Positions 1 to 8,858 of a stretch of DNA of 64,000 nucleotides are shown here, in pieces. The notes under the pieces are model-generated. The model was not told the DNA's origin. It saw nothing but the letters and a program-made list of their open reading frames with translations, and ran no database searches. Where the stretch lies: contig SLTK01000012.1 of NCBI GenBank assembly GCA_004347695.1, positions 47,215 to 111,214 on the forward strand, read 5' to 3'. Within the stretch, counting starts at the first letter, position 1, and each line of letters opens with the position of its first letter. This stretch comes from Chloroflexota bacterium (GTDB lineage Bacteria; Chloroflexota; Anaerolineae; Anaerolineales; Anaerolineaceae). The translations under genes were made by a program, and so were the position numbers.

Positions 1-1
1 A

Positions 2-229
2 ACCATTTTAGGACACATTCAACGCGGCGGTAAGCCATCGGCGTTCGACCGGTTGCTGGCCTCGCGGTTTGGCACCAAAGCGGTCGAGTATCTGGTGGAA
101 GGCAAGACCGGGGTAATGACCGGGTTAAATGGCAGCGCAGTGGAAGCAGTACCATTCAGCCAGGTATTCTCAAAGCGCAAATCGCTGCCCATGGATCAAT
201 ACAAAATGGCCAAAACCCTGGCGCAATAA
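2..229 (+). CDS. pfkA: 6-phosphofructokinase, C-terminal part (truncated by window start)
   Basis: The frame is open from base 2 to a TAA at 227-229 and gives 75 residues of the C-terminus. It opens with ILGHIQRGG followed by PSAFDR, the signature of ATP-dependent PfkA, which contacts fructose 6-phosphate. PfkA phosphorylates fructose 6-phosphate to the 1,6-bisphosphate in glycolysis in the cytoplasm. The catalytic and ATP-binding half lies outside the window, so the ATP or PPi dependence cannot be judged. The tail is slightly longer than in short PfkA proteins. Confidence 0.9.
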   Translation, partial: TILGHIQRGGKPSAFDRLLASRFGTKAVEYLVEGKTGVMTGLNGSAVEAVPFSQVFSKRKSLPMDQYKMAKTLAQ

Positions 230-568
230 AGCTTATCACCCGGGGTGACTGAAGGGAAAGCTGGAGGAAGGATCATCCCTGGTCAGAATGAATGCAAAAG
301 CCCGACTCATACAACCAGACCGGCAGCGGTCAGGAATGCGCATGGCACCTATCCCCGTTGAGTGAGGCCAGACGTTTGTAGCCAGCTCTGTAGAAGATGA
401 TCGGTTTGGTCAGGATAAAGTTCCTGGCTTTATACGCATGCTCATGGAAATTACTTAAAGAATTTATCACAAAGTAACCAAATCTAAATAAAAACTAAAT
501 ACCGGCCTGCTATCCTAAGGAAGATCCAAACGGGATCAAACTTACTCAAACAAACAAGGAGAACATTC
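230..568. other. non-coding leader upstream of secreted repeat protein
   Basis: No convincing gene is seen in this stretch. The last 120 bases become AT-rich, as expected for a promoter region, and end in a good ribosome-binding site (AAGGAGAA, about 554-561) just before the ATG at 569. I see no clear intrinsic terminator after the phosphofructokinase gene and could not match the middle part to a known riboswitch. Confidence 0.5.
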
Positions 569-1294
569 ATGAGTAAAAAAGTATGGCTTTCCCTCCTGGC
601 TGCAGGAGTACTGGTGGCAGGCGTTTTCTTCGGCATCAGCGCGGTCAAAACCGTTAGCGCCGATGCGACCCCGATCACTGGAATGTACGGCATGATGGAA
701 CGAGGACGCGGTGGTTACGGCGTCACACAAGAGGGTTTGGCGGAAGCGTTGGGCGTCACTGTGGACGAGTTGCAGGCAGCCTATCAAACTGCTACCGATA
801 AGGCGTTGGAACAGGCCGTGGCAGCAGATCTGATTACCCAGACCCAGGCCGACTTCATTAAAGAGCGCGGAACAGGTTTCTTTGGCATGCACCTGGGCGG
901 GTTTATGAGCGCCGGCGATATCGACTTCCAGGCTTTGTTGGCGGACGCCCTGGGCATCAGCACCGATGAATTCCAGGCTGCAATCACCACGGCGCGCACG
1001 ACCGCCATCGCGGATGCTGTGGCAGCCGGCGACCTGACGCAGGAACAGGCTGACCTGATCCTGGGGCAGCATGCGCTGCGCAACTCGGATGCCTTCAAAA
1101 CCGGCATGACCGCGGCTTATGAACAGGCTATCAACGATGCCCTGGAAGCAGGCACCATCACCCAGGCTCAGGCGGATGCCTTGCTGGACAACCTTGAAAC
1201 CAACGGCTTCATGGGCGGACGCGGCTTTGGCATGGGGGGCGGGATGCGCGGCGGGCACGGCGGCATGCGCGGCGGGATGGGCGGCAACTGGTAA
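569..1294 (+). CDS. secreted alpha-helical repeat protein with Gly/Met/Arg-rich tail (DUF2680-like)
   Basis: The 241-residue product starts with a signal peptide (MSKK, hydrophobic run, VSADA around residue 31). Three related units follow, each with a helix of the type EALGV(T/S)xDE(L/F)QAA and a second helix with DLxTQxQAD(L/F)I. These begin near residues 50, 125 and 180. Such units are known from DUF2680-like secreted proteins of Gram-positive bacteria and Chloroflexota. The last 30 residues are almost only Gly, Met, Arg and His (FMGGRGFGMGGG and on), which could bind metal or nucleic acid. The start is set by the AAGGAGAA site 7 nt upstream. Its function is unknown; a cell-surface or metal-related role is only a guess. 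A strong terminator follows. Confidence 0.75.
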   Translation: MSKKVWLSLLAAGVLVAGVFFGISAVKTVSADATPITGMYGMMERGRGGYGVTQEGLAEALGVTVDELQAAYQTATDKALEQAVAADLITQTQADFIKERGTGFFGMHLGGFMSAGDIDFQALLADALGISTDEFQAAITTARTTAIADAVAAGDLTQEQADLILGQHALRNSDAFKTGMTAAYEQAINDALEAGTITQAQADALLDNLETNGFMGGRGFGMGGGMRGGHGGMRGGMGGNW

Positions 1295-1406
1295 GTCAAT
1301 CCCACCCATAAGGCTTACAACCTCACCCTAATCAATCAGAAGGGTTGCCAATGAGGCAATGAATTCCAAAAAGATGACCCTGAGCGTTTAGGATGAGAAA
1401 AAAGGA

Positions 1407-1440
1407 CAAAGGGCGAGAAATTCTCGCCCTTTGATTATTT
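1407..1440 (+). terminator. intrinsic terminator
   Basis: A perfect 12-bp stem (CAAAGGGCGAGA / TCTCGCCCTTTG) with a 3-nt loop spans 1407-1433 and is followed by the T-rich run ATTATTT. It is 112 bases after the stop of the secreted repeat protein. It may also serve the opposite strand. Confidence 0.85.
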
Positions 1441-1570
1441 AAGATGCTATGGGTTCCGAATCTTTCCGGTTGGTTGAGATTCTTCGCTTCGCAAAAGCCA
1501 CTCGCTACAGCGATGATTCGTTAGTATATCTTTGTACGCTGGTTGTCGTGAATACGGGGCTGTTGTTTGG

Positions 1571-4426
1571 CTAATTGTCAGCCTGCGCATGCCGGGCGCG
1601 GTTGGTGGTGATGTACTTACCCCATTCAGCCGCCAGGGAGGGGATTATCAATAGCGGAATGATAAAGCGCCACTCGATCCAGGTGAGCGGTACGGTGCTG
1701 AAGACGGGATTCAGGAATGGCACGTACACCACCAACATCAACAACACCAGCGAGAAAAGCACCGCCAGATTCATCCATTTATTGGTGAACAGGCCAATTT
1801 TTAAGATCGGGTAATGCTCAGAGCGCGCGGTGAAAGCTCGCAGCAATTCTGAAAGCGACAGCGTCAGGAAAGCCATGGTTTCGGCGTAAATCTCGTTGTG
1901 CAGCAGGCCGATGGCATACGCGGTAAGCGTTACGGCCGTAATGGCCACCGTCTGGATGATAACGCCCGTTCGCATGGACTTATTGATAATCGGTTCTTTG
2001 GGCGGGCGCGGCTGCTGCTCCATCGTATCCGGGTCACCTTTTTCGGTGCCCAGGGCCAGCGCCGGCGCGCCGTCCGTGATCAGGTTGAGCCACAGCAGTT
2101 GAATGGGCGCCAGCGGTGAAAGCACTGCCCGTTCGGCATTCGGGAAGAGCAGGCGGCCAAAGGCGGTCGGCAGAAAAATGATCAGGATCTCTGCCAGGTT
2201 GCAGGAGATCAGGTAATAGACAAATTTGCGGATGTTGGCGTAGATGATGCGGCCCTGCTCCACCGCCGAGACGATGCTGGCGTAATTATCATCGGTCAAC
2301 ACCATGTCAGCGGTGCCTTTGGCCACGTCAGTGCCGGTGATGCCCATGGCCACGCCAATATCCGCGCGTTTAATCGCCGGTGCGTCATTAACGCCGTCGC
2401 CGGTCATGGCAACCACCTCGCCGTTGGCCTTGAGCGCATCGACGATGCGCATTTTATGCTCCGGCGAGACCCGAGCGAAGACGTCGGCATGCTGTACCGT
2501 CTCCTTCAGGGTGGAATCATCCAGCTCATCCAGTTGTGCGCCTGCCAGAACCTGGTGCCCCGGCCGCAGAAGATGAATACTCTCCGCGATAGCCCGGGCG
2601 GTGTTGGGATAATCGCCGGTGATCATAATGGTGCGGATGCCAGCCCGCGCAGCTTTATCCAACGCAGGCTGCACTTCAGGCCTGGCCGGGTCGATCATGC
2701 CGACCAAACCAACAAATATAAGATTCTCCTCCAACTGCGCCTGGTCGAGCTTATCAGGCATTTCAGGCAGCACCCGGTAGGCCATGCCCAGCACGCGCAA
2801 GGCATTTTGGGTCAGGGCTTCATTGGCTGCCAAAATTTTGCTGCGTTGAGCATCATCCAACGGAGCAGGACTATCTGCGGTAGTCTGATAACTGGAACAT
2901 AATTTGAGCACCACATCCGGCGCGCCTTTGACCACCACTGTGAATTCCGGATGGTTGCCGTCGCTGAAAGGCGACAGGTCTTCCAGGTGCGGATCTTTGA
3001 CGCCGTGCACGGTGACCATGCGCTTGCGGTCCGAATCGAAGGGGATTTCGCGTTCGCGCGGGTAAGCCTGGTTGAGTTCTTCCGGGAGCGCCCCGGCTTT
3101 GGCTGCCGCAATCAGGATGGACCCTTCGGTCGGGTCGCCGATGATGCGGAAACTGGAGCGGCCATTTTCACCTTCGATGCGTTCCAATTCGGCGTCGTTA
3201 TTCAGCGTGCCGACCCACAGAGCAGTGCGGGCAGCCGGGAATTGATCCAGGTCGATCCGCTTCCCGCCCAGACGAAACTCGCCGTCAGCGGAGTAACCCG
3301 TGCCGGATATCTCGATATCCTGCCCATCCACCCACAGCCGGGTGACCGTCATCACATTCTGGGTCAGCGTCCCGGTTTTATCCGAGCAAATGACGGTTGC
3401 CGAGCCGAGCGTTTCCACTGAGGAAAGCCGCCGGATGAGCGCGTGGCGTTTGACCATCTCGCGCATCCCCAGCGCCAGGCTGATGGTTACGATGGCAGGC
3501 AAGCCCTCGGGTACGGCAGCGATCGCCAGACTGACCGCGACCATAAACATCTGCAAAATCGGCCCGCCCTGGAGGATACCGGCGATGAAAACCAGTCCAC
3601 AAATGATCAGCGCTGCCCAGCCCAAGGTTTTTCCCAGTTGCTGCAAACGGCGCTGCAATGGCGTTTCTTCCATTTCAACGGATTGCAGCATGGTGGCGAT
3701 CATGCCAAGCTGTGTGCGCATCCCGGTGGCTACCACCGCGCCGCGTCCGCGGCCGTAGGATGCCAGTGTGCCCATAAAGGCTGTGTTTTTGCGGTCGCCA
3801 AGGGAACTTTCGGCATCCACGATGGCAACGGCGTTTTTCTCCACCGGCATCGACTCGCCTGTCAGGGCAGCTTCTTCCACCCGCAGGTTCACTGCTTCCA
3901 TCAGGCGCAAATCAGCCGGGATGAAATTTCCGGCTTCGAGGAAAACGATATCACCTGGTACCAGTTCGCGGGCAGGAATCGAAATGCGGCGCCCGTCCCG
4001 CAGCGCCTGAGCGTCGGGCGCGGCCAGTTTTTTGAGGGCTGCCAGCGCCTGTTCAGCCCGGCTCTCCTGAATTACTCCGAGCACCGCGTTCAACACAACG
4101 ATCGCCAGAATGGCGATCGACTCGATATAGGGCTCGTGTTCGACGGCTGAGACGATAGTTGAAATAACTGCTGCGACGATGAGCAGCAGCACCACGAAGT
4201 CGTTCAACTGCCGAACAACCATTTGCAGGAATGTGGTGTGCGGGGGTTCGGTTAACTCATTGGGCCCGTACTTCTCCAGGCGGCGGGCAGCCTCTGCCGC
4301 AGTCAGACCGCGGTTTTGTTCCGACTCCAGTTGGTTGAGAACATCCTGTGCGCTCAAAGAATGCCAGGTGACGGAAATGCTCGGGTTGCCGGCGGGCTTG
4401 TTCAACGGAGGGTTTTGATTGATCAT
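1571..4426 (-). CDS. cation-translocating P-type ATPase, Ca2+-ATPase (P2A) type
   Basis: The 951-residue protein is the usual length for a P2-type ATPase. It has an N-terminal cation-ATPase domain (about 20-95), the actuator motif TGES near residue 195, the phosphorylation motif CSDKTGTLT with Asp349, and the hinge GDGVNDAPA near residue 675. Ion-site residues typical of SERCA/PMCA pumps are present: PEGLP in M4, a Glu in the M5 stretch CNLAEILIIF, and LNLITDG in M6 (Asn, Thr, Asp). These favour Ca2+ over Na+/K+ or Mn2+, but the ion is inferred. It would use ATP to pump the ion out across the cytoplasmic membrane. The gene stands alone, transcribed toward the terminator at 1407-1440. Confidence 0.9.
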   Translation of the reverse strand: MINQNPPLNKPAGNPSISVTWHSLSAQDVLNQLESEQNRGLTAAEAARRLEKYGPNELTEPPHTTFLQMVVRQLNDFVVLLLIVAAVISTIVSAVEHEPYIESIAILAIVVLNAVLGVIQESRAEQALAALKKLAAPDAQALRDGRRISIPARELVPGDIVFLEAGNFIPADLRLMEAVNLRVEEAALTGESMPVEKNAVAIVDAESSLGDRKNTAFMGTLASYGRGRGAVVATGMRTQLGMIATMLQSVEMEETPLQRRLQQLGKTLGWAALIICGLVFIAGILQGGPILQMFMVAVSLAIAAVPEGLPAIVTISLALGMREMVKRHALIRRLSSVETLGSATVICSDKTGTLTQNVMTVTRLWVDGQDIEISGTGYSADGEFRLGGKRIDLDQFPAARTALWVGTLNNDAELERIEGENGRSSFRIIGDPTEGSILIAAAKAGALPEELNQAYPREREIPFDSDRKRMVTVHGVKDPHLEDLSPFSDGNHPEFTVVVKGAPDVVLKLCSSYQTTADSPAPLDDAQRSKILAANEALTQNALRVLGMAYRVLPEMPDKLDQAQLEENLIFVGLVGMIDPARPEVQPALDKAARAGIRTIMITGDYPNTARAIAESIHLLRPGHQVLAGAQLDELDDSTLKETVQHADVFARVSPEHKMRIVDALKANGEVVAMTGDGVNDAPAIKRADIGVAMGITGTDVAKGTADMVLTDDNYASIVSAVEQGRIIYANIRKFVYYLISCNLAEILIIFLPTAFGRLLFPNAERAVLSPLAPIQLLWLNLITDGAPALALGTEKGDPDTMEQQPRPPKEPIINKSMRTGVIIQTVAITAVTLTAYAIGLLHNEIYAETMAFLTLSLSELLRAFTARSEHYPILKIGLFTNKWMNLAVLFSLVLLMLVVYVPFLNPVFSTVPLTWIEWRFIIPLLIIPSLAAEWGKYITTNRARHAQADN

Positions 4427-4540
4427 TCGATCTCCAGATGTATAGGAATGCCGGTTCAGGGTGCTGGTTAAGGGTGCTGCAGGGAAGTTAATGCGCCTGT
4501 CTGCTCACATAGATTGTAAAACCGCAGGAAACGCCTCGTT

Positions 4541-5824
4541 TCAGCTGCCTTCTGGACCAATTACAGTTCCATCCGGGATAACGGTATTTTTGGCGACAAC
4601 CACAATCCCATCCCGCACCACGCATAATGGCAGGTCTAACTCGGTTCCGCGCGGGTAGGGATGGATGATGACATTCTCGCCAATTTGCACATTTTTATCC
4701 AGTATGGCTCCGCTTATTTGCGAATTCCTGCCAATGCCTAAAGGAATAAAACCCGGTTCGGGAGAAATCGTGTCGCTGCCGGCTTTTTTGACATAATAAT
4801 CGGCGCCCATCATCACCGTATCGGCAATTTTCACCCCGCTCTGGATGATACTGCGCAGTCCGATGATGGAATGCCGAATCTCTGCCAGATTGATCCGGCA
4901 GCCTTCCGCCAACAGGACATTTTCCAGCAGTGAATTTTGTACAATCGAGCCGGGCAGGTAGCGGCCATGCGAATAAATCGGCCGGGTCGAATCATACATA
5001 TTGAAGGGCGAATCCGGCATGGTCAAAGCCAGATTGGTGTCATAGAACGAGCGGATCGTTCCAATATCCTCCCAATAGCCTTCAAAATCGTAACCATAAA
5101 CATTCGCATTTTGGATGGCATGCGGAATCACATCACCGCCAAAATCATCGAAGCCAAGATTCGCCTCCAGCATTTCCACCAGAGTTTGCGTGTTGAACAG
5201 ATAAATTCCCATGGAGCCAAGGAACGGCTTTTGCGGATCTTCGCTTGACATCATTTCTGCCAGAACCTGAGGATCTTTGGGCTTTTCGGCAAAATTGGTC
5301 AGGCGGCGGTCCGGGCTGCGTTTGAGGATGCCAAAGCGCCCGGCATCGGAGGGCGCAACTGGTTGAACCGCCACGGTGATATCCGCTTTGTTTTGAATGT
5401 GGAAATCGAACATGGGCTTGAAATCCATGGTGTACAAGTGGTCGCCGGCCAGGATCAGCACATACGGGGCGCGGGTCGAGCGGATTTCGAATAACTGCTT
5501 GCGGACGGCGTCTGCGGTGCCCTGATACCAGGCTGCGCTGGAAATGGTCTGTTCGGCAGCCCAGATTTGCACCCAGCCGGTATGGAAGGAGTCAAAAACG
5601 TAGGTGTTAGTGATGTGGCGGTGCAGAGATACCGAGTTGAACTGGGTTAATACGGCGATGCGAAAGATGCCGGAGTTGATGCAGTTGCTGATGGGGATAT
5701 CGATCAACCGGTATTTGCCGGCAATGGGAACCGCGGGCTTGGAGCGCACTGCCGTCAGCGGGTAAAGACGCGTTCCACGCCCGCCTCCCAGGACTATTGC
5801 GAGTATATCGTTGGTTGATTCCAC
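4541..5824 (-). CDS. glgC: glucose-1-phosphate adenylyltransferase
   Basis: The product has the nucleotidyl-transferase motif AIVLGGGRGTRLYPLT at the N-terminus, SKPAVPIAGKYRLID directly after it, a Rossmann-like domain, and a C-terminal left-handed beta-helix with hexapeptide repeats (IGENVIIH and neighbours). It makes ADP-glucose from glucose 1-phosphate and ATP for glycogen synthesis. The frame is open back to an ATG at 5890, but a GTG at 5824 is preceded by AAAGGAG with 7-nt spacing and gives the normal length of about 427 residues, so I prefer it. No other glycogen genes are adjacent. Confidence 0.92.
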   Translation of the reverse strand: MESTNDILAIVLGGGRGTRLYPLTAVRSKPAVPIAGKYRLIDIPISNCINSGIFRIAVLTQFNSVSLHRHITNTYVFDSFHTGWVQIWAAEQTISSAAWYQGTADAVRKQLFEIRSTRAPYVLILAGDHLYTMDFKPMFDFHIQNKADITVAVQPVAPSDAGRFGILKRSPDRRLTNFAEKPKDPQVLAEMMSSEDPQKPFLGSMGIYLFNTQTLVEMLEANLGFDDFGGDVIPHAIQNANVYGYDFEGYWEDIGTIRSFYDTNLALTMPDSPFNMYDSTRPIYSHGRYLPGSIVQNSLLENVLLAEGCRINLAEIRHSIIGLRSIIQSGVKIADTVMMGADYYVKKAGSDTISPEPGFIPLGIGRNSQISGAILDKNVQIGENVIIHPYPRGTELDLPLCVVRDGIVVVAKNTVIPDGTVIGPEGS

Positions 5825-6150
5825 TTCCGAACTCCTTTCGATCACGCAGCATGTTTCCCCAGGCCGGTTGTCTTCGCGAAATTGTTCCACTGGCGTAAAG
5901 TTTATGGAATTGTACTTACAAAGGAAGGTGCTGCTGAAGTTAATAATCAGCTATTAACCTTCAAGGGTGGTGGAATGATCCAGATGATTATACAACCAGC
6001 GGCTACGGGTCGAGGTGGTTATGTGAGCAGTTGCAAGGGTAATTGGGGGTAAGATGGCTTGCAAGCCACCCCTACTCTGACAACCCACCCAAATCATGTT
6101 GGATTGGGGGCTGTGATTTACCTTTTCCCGCAAGAAGCAGTTGATTGGCC

Positions 6151-6208
6151 TCACTCACAGCGCACCCGGCGGGTGGGGCGCTCTGTGAGTGAGCCTGCCG
6201 GGTGCGCT
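6151..6208. repeat. interlocked inverted repeats (A-B-A'-B')
   Basis: Arm A, TCACTCACAG (6151-6160), pairs with CTGTGAGTGA (6183-6192). Arm B, AGCGCACCCGGC (6159-6170), pairs with GCCGGGTGCGCT (6197-6208). Both pairs are perfect. Because the arms alternate, the RNA could form either hairpin or a pseudoknot-like fold. The surrounding 5825-6275 holds no gene that I can support. Related words (CACAGAGCGCCCTGC) occur in other spacers at about 12000-12014 and 55167-55181. Confidence 0.6.
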
Positions 6209-6344
6209 GCCCCTTGCATTAACCAGCACAAATGTACTATAATCATGTCATCCTTGCAAATTTGGAGGAGCCAAGACTGAACAATCATCTGCGCCTGGCG
6301 GCCAGCCGCGCGCACGGGGCGGCCAACCCGGCAACCGTAATGCC

Positions 6345-6959
6345 GTGCAGCACGGCTTTTACGCACGACCCTTGCCCGGGGATCCGCCGCTGCCTGACCT
6401 GCGATCAGCGAACAGGGACCTGCCCGGCGAAGGCTTACCCAACCTCAGCGACGAGATCGCCATGCTGCGGCTGGCGGTGCGTGAAATCGTCTCCCGCGCC
6501 AGCGAAACCGAACCCGCTGGCAGGGAGCTCGGGCTGCTGCGCAGCGTCAGCATTGCCGCTGCGGCAATCAACCGGCTGATCAAAACCCAGGCGGTGCTGA
6601 GCTGGGACCGGCTGCCGCAGCCTGAAGCGGCGGAGGAAGAGCAGGCAGCGCTGCCGGCGAATCCCGACCTGGTGGTCACCGCGGAAGACCTGGCATCAGC
6701 GCGCGCGGTCAACGTGGAGGGGGAGATCGACCTGCTGCGGCATTTTATTCAACGGGTTACCCGGCGTCAGGCCGAATGGGAGACCCTCGAGGAGTCGGCG
6801 GCGCTGGTGCGTGGGCCGGCCATCGCAAACGTGACGCTCACAAAGCTGCTGCACACCCGCAAGCTGCTGCAAAAGAATGCCCATACGCGGCTCGATTTTG
6901 AGCGCCGCCTGCGCGCCATTCAGCGGCGGGTGAAGGATATGACCGACTGGGAGGAGTGA
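6345..6959 (+). CDS. hypothetical protein with GNRNAxxHGFYA N-terminal motif, start codon unclear
   Basis: From a GTG at 6345 the frame gives 204 residues, mostly alpha-helical, with an acidic middle and a basic C-terminus (RRLRAIQRRVKDMTDWEE). It is not a family I can name. The same frame is open upstream to 6243, and the translated bases there read GGQPGNRNAVQHGFYA. That is an N-terminal motif common in small Chloroflexota and phage-related proteins (GxPxGNxNAxxHGFYS). A ribosome-binding site (GGAGGA, 6264-6269) sits where a start near 6276 is expected, but no ATG, GTG, TTG, CTG or ATT lies in frame between 6243 and 6345. The gene may be broken at its start, use a very rare start, or contain a sequencing error. 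Confidence 0.55.
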   Translation: MQHGFYARPLPGDPPLPDLRSANRDLPGEGLPNLSDEIAMLRLAVREIVSRASETEPAGRELGLLRSVSIAAAAINRLIKTQAVLSWDRLPQPEAAEEEQAALPANPDLVVTAEDLASARAVNVEGEIDLLRHFIQRVTRRQAEWETLEESAALVRGPAIANVTLTKLLHTRKLLQKNAHTRLDFERRLRAIQRRVKDMTDWEE

Positions 6960-7578
6960 CGGCCCGGCTTTTTTTGCAGTAAAAAGGGTATTCGTTTCAA
7001 ATTATTCTTGAAACGAATAGGCAGGTTTGGACGGTTTTAAGCACAGCCATGGGGGGTGATGTGTTAATGCACCCTACAGGCGGGGGTAAGGGTATTCGTA
7101 TTCGTTTCGTAAAAAAAATCAAAAACGAATAATGGGGAGGTAAGAGATCACCACGGAGGCAGGGAGGGCACGGAGAAAACCGATTGAAGATGGGATACCC
7201 CGGGAGAAAGCTAGATGGTGTGAAATTATTAAGGTGCGAGATAGTATTATTATAGGAAATATGTTCTATAATGTCAAGTGGGAAAGGGGAACCTGGCGAA
7301 AGGCAAGCACCAACGAATGTGCTGGAGACCGGCGGTCGGACGGCGCGCGCGGTTGTAGGGCAGGTGCAACGCACCAAATGCAGGTGCAATGCACCCGAGG
7401 TTGCCAACAGACAAAAGCCGCGCAGCGGCCGTAGGGGCGGGTGCTATCCGCCCGCTCGGAAAAATAACTCTCACACCGCTTGAAAGGGCGAGGTACCATC
7501 TGCTAAAATCCGACGGCAGGACGGTGCGCACGGTGGGTGAACCAACTGCTTCAGTGTACCTGGTTACCAAACATTTGA
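6960..7578. other. repeat-rich non-coding spacer
   Basis: No gene is supported. The stretch holds two inverted repeats built on ATTCGTTT/AAACGAAT (6989-7019 and 7100-7130), a GGTGCAAYGCACC pair near 7365-7395, and a GTAGGGGCGGGT word (7431-7442) that also occurs, inverted, inside the MITE at 50605-50722. Several open frames cross it, but they are short, mutually overlapping and low-complexity. It marks the left edge of the AT-rich ubiquitin-like locus. Confidence 0.6.
6989..7019. repeat. inverted repeat, 12-bp arms
   Basis: TATTCGTTTCAA (6989-7000) and TTGAAACGAATA (7008-7019) are perfect arms around a 7-nt loop. A shorter version, ATTCGTTT (7100-7107) and AAACGAAT (7123-7130), follows. The word AAACGAATAAT (7123-7133) recurs at 12053-12063 on the other side of the ubiquitin-like locus. 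No T-run follows, so it is not an obvious terminator. Confidence 0.65.
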
Positions 7579-8409
7579 CTAATCATCGTATTCAATCTCA
7601 TCATCATCAATCACATCATCTATCCAAATTAAGGTTAAAACGGAATTGTAATTTGGCATCGGAATTGAAAATTCCTGGATCGTTGCATCATTCTTAAATT
7701 TCCCATTGATAAACCAAGCAGACGCAGGAACCTTCTTGCTTCTACTTGGGAAAGCTGGGTCCTGAAATAATTTATGCGCAAGACACTCAACATCTATTCT
7801 TGCATGAACATCAAAGAAAAATCCAAGATCATCACGAATTTCGTTAAACTCAACGGATTCTTGAAACCATTGGATGTGCTGGCTTTTTGAAAAAACAATT
7901 GCAACAGGTTCATCGCAAAACTTGATATAACGTAAGGCAGTTGCTATAAGTGAAGTTGAAAAACTTTCTGCAATTTCAGCAACATGATCGAGAGAAGGCA
8001 TTCGTGATTTACACAACGGAGCAATGAAGCGCTCTGGTAACAAAAACGCCGATGCGAACTCATTTGCTTCCCGCTCGAGGGTCTGAACTGTTTGTGTCTC
8101 CCTTTCTTGACGAATGTCATCGGTCGTACAGCCTATAACGCCCCCCACTCCACGATGCATTTCAAAATGCCCTAACTCGTGGGAAATCGAAAACCTTCGT
8201 CTTCGATGATCATGTATAGCCGTCGAAACTGTAATTATTCCTTGGCCCTTGGCAATAACTAGACGTGCTTCGGCACCATCTAAATTTGCATCTTTAATTA
8301 ATAATCTACGAGCCCAGCAAATTTCATCCAATAATAATAAATCGGCTCGGGTAGTAATATTGAGTAAATTTAACAACCGATCAGCGAATTTAGAACCATC
8401 CGCCATCAT
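7579..8409 (-). CDS. ImmA/IrrE-family metallo-endopeptidase
   Basis: The 276-residue protein carries the zinc-peptidase motif HELGHFEMH near residue 83 (HExxH). A second group, EANEFASAFLLPE, lies near residue 120 and supplies the third zinc ligand of the gluzincin-like ImmA/IrrE fold. Known relatives are ImmA, which cleaves the ImmR repressor of ICEBs1, and IrrE of Deinococcus, which cleaves the DdrO repressor; both act in the cytoplasm on regulators. Here its start overlaps by one base (TAATG) the stop of the 149-residue gene, which itself follows a sigma-like gene. I infer that it cleaves one of those two products. The low GC content matches the neighbouring ubiquitin-like genes. Confidence 0.85.
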   Translation of the reverse strand: MMADGSKFADRLLNLLNITTRADLLLLDEICWARRLLIKDANLDGAEARLVIAKGQGIITVSTAIHDHRRRRFSISHELGHFEMHRGVGGVIGCTTDDIRQERETQTVQTLEREANEFASAFLLPERFIAPLCKSRMPSLDHVAEIAESFSTSLIATALRYIKFCDEPVAIVFSKSQHIQWFQESVEFNEIRDDLGFFFDVHARIDVECLAHKLFQDPAFPSRSKKVPASAWFINGKFKNDATIQEFSIPMPNYNSVLTLIWIDDVIDDDEIEYDD

Positions 8410-8858
8410 TAATTTCCCAAAGAATTACCTTGCTGAATCAAGATTTGTAATTGTTCAAGCAAGGATTTAAGATCATTTTCCGACGCTTCTTGAAAATTTC
8501 GGTTGAAAACAGGTAGCACGTTTGATTGACTTTTATCAAGCAGCGCCAGTGCTTGATTAATCCCTGTTATAAGGCCAGATCGATCTAAGGTTTCAATTCC
8601 AAGAACACGAAAATGATTTAGCTTTTCTTTTGCAAATGCGATTTCGTGCGATTTATTTCGCCAATTATCGGGAGATTTCGTTAATGTTTCACGCGCGATT
8701 GATCCTAGACGTTTGCCTACCAAATCTACATCAAAACCTAATTCCTTCAACTCTGCATTAATAAATTCGGATGATGCAGATTCCAGACCATCGCCAAAAA
8801 AAGCCTCTAATACACAAAAAAGTTCATAATCCGTTTCAATCGGTTTACCCTTATTCAT
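8409..8858 (-). CDS. hypothetical protein between sigma-like and ImmA/IrrE genes
   Basis: The 149-residue product is predicted soluble and largely helical, with no signal peptide. An acidic N-terminal half contains FINAELKELGFDVDLVG and a helix rich in Lys and Glu around SHEIAFAKEKLNHF. The C-terminal helix is ENDLKSLLEQLQILIQQ. I do not recognise a named family. It overlaps the upstream sigma-like gene by 8 bases and the ImmA/IrrE gene by one base, so the three are probably translated together. By analogy with ImmA/ImmR pairs it may be the target of the peptidase or an anti-sigma factor, but nothing in the sequence proves this. Confidence 0.7.
   Translation of the reverse strand: MNKGKPIETDYELFCVLEAFFGDGLESASSEFINAELKELGFDVDLVGKRLGSIARETLTKSPDNWRNKSHEIAFAKEKLNHFRVLGIETLDRSGLITGINQALALLDKSQSNVLPVFNRNFQEASENDLKSLLEQLQILIQQGNSLGN

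Noticed and set aside
542..1309. 255-residue frame on the minus strand opposite the secreted repeat protein
   Set aside because: It is the antisense shadow of a clear gene with signal peptide and ribosome-binding site. Its His/Ala-rich composition mirrors the Gly/Met tail and it has no ribosome-binding site.
3443..4150. 235-residue plus-strand frame inside the P-type ATPase gene
   Set aside because: It runs opposite a complete pump with all catalytic motifs and has no recognisable domain.
6232..6579. 115-residue frame with ATG overlapping the HGFYA gene
   Set aside because: It is the alternate frame. The conserved GNRNAxxHGFYA motif is read in the other frame, and this one has Cys/Pro-rich random composition.
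7271..7697. Several overlapping frames in the spacer left of the ImmA/IrrE gene
   Set aside because: They fall in repeat DNA, overlap one another on both strands, lack ribosome-binding sites and show no domain.
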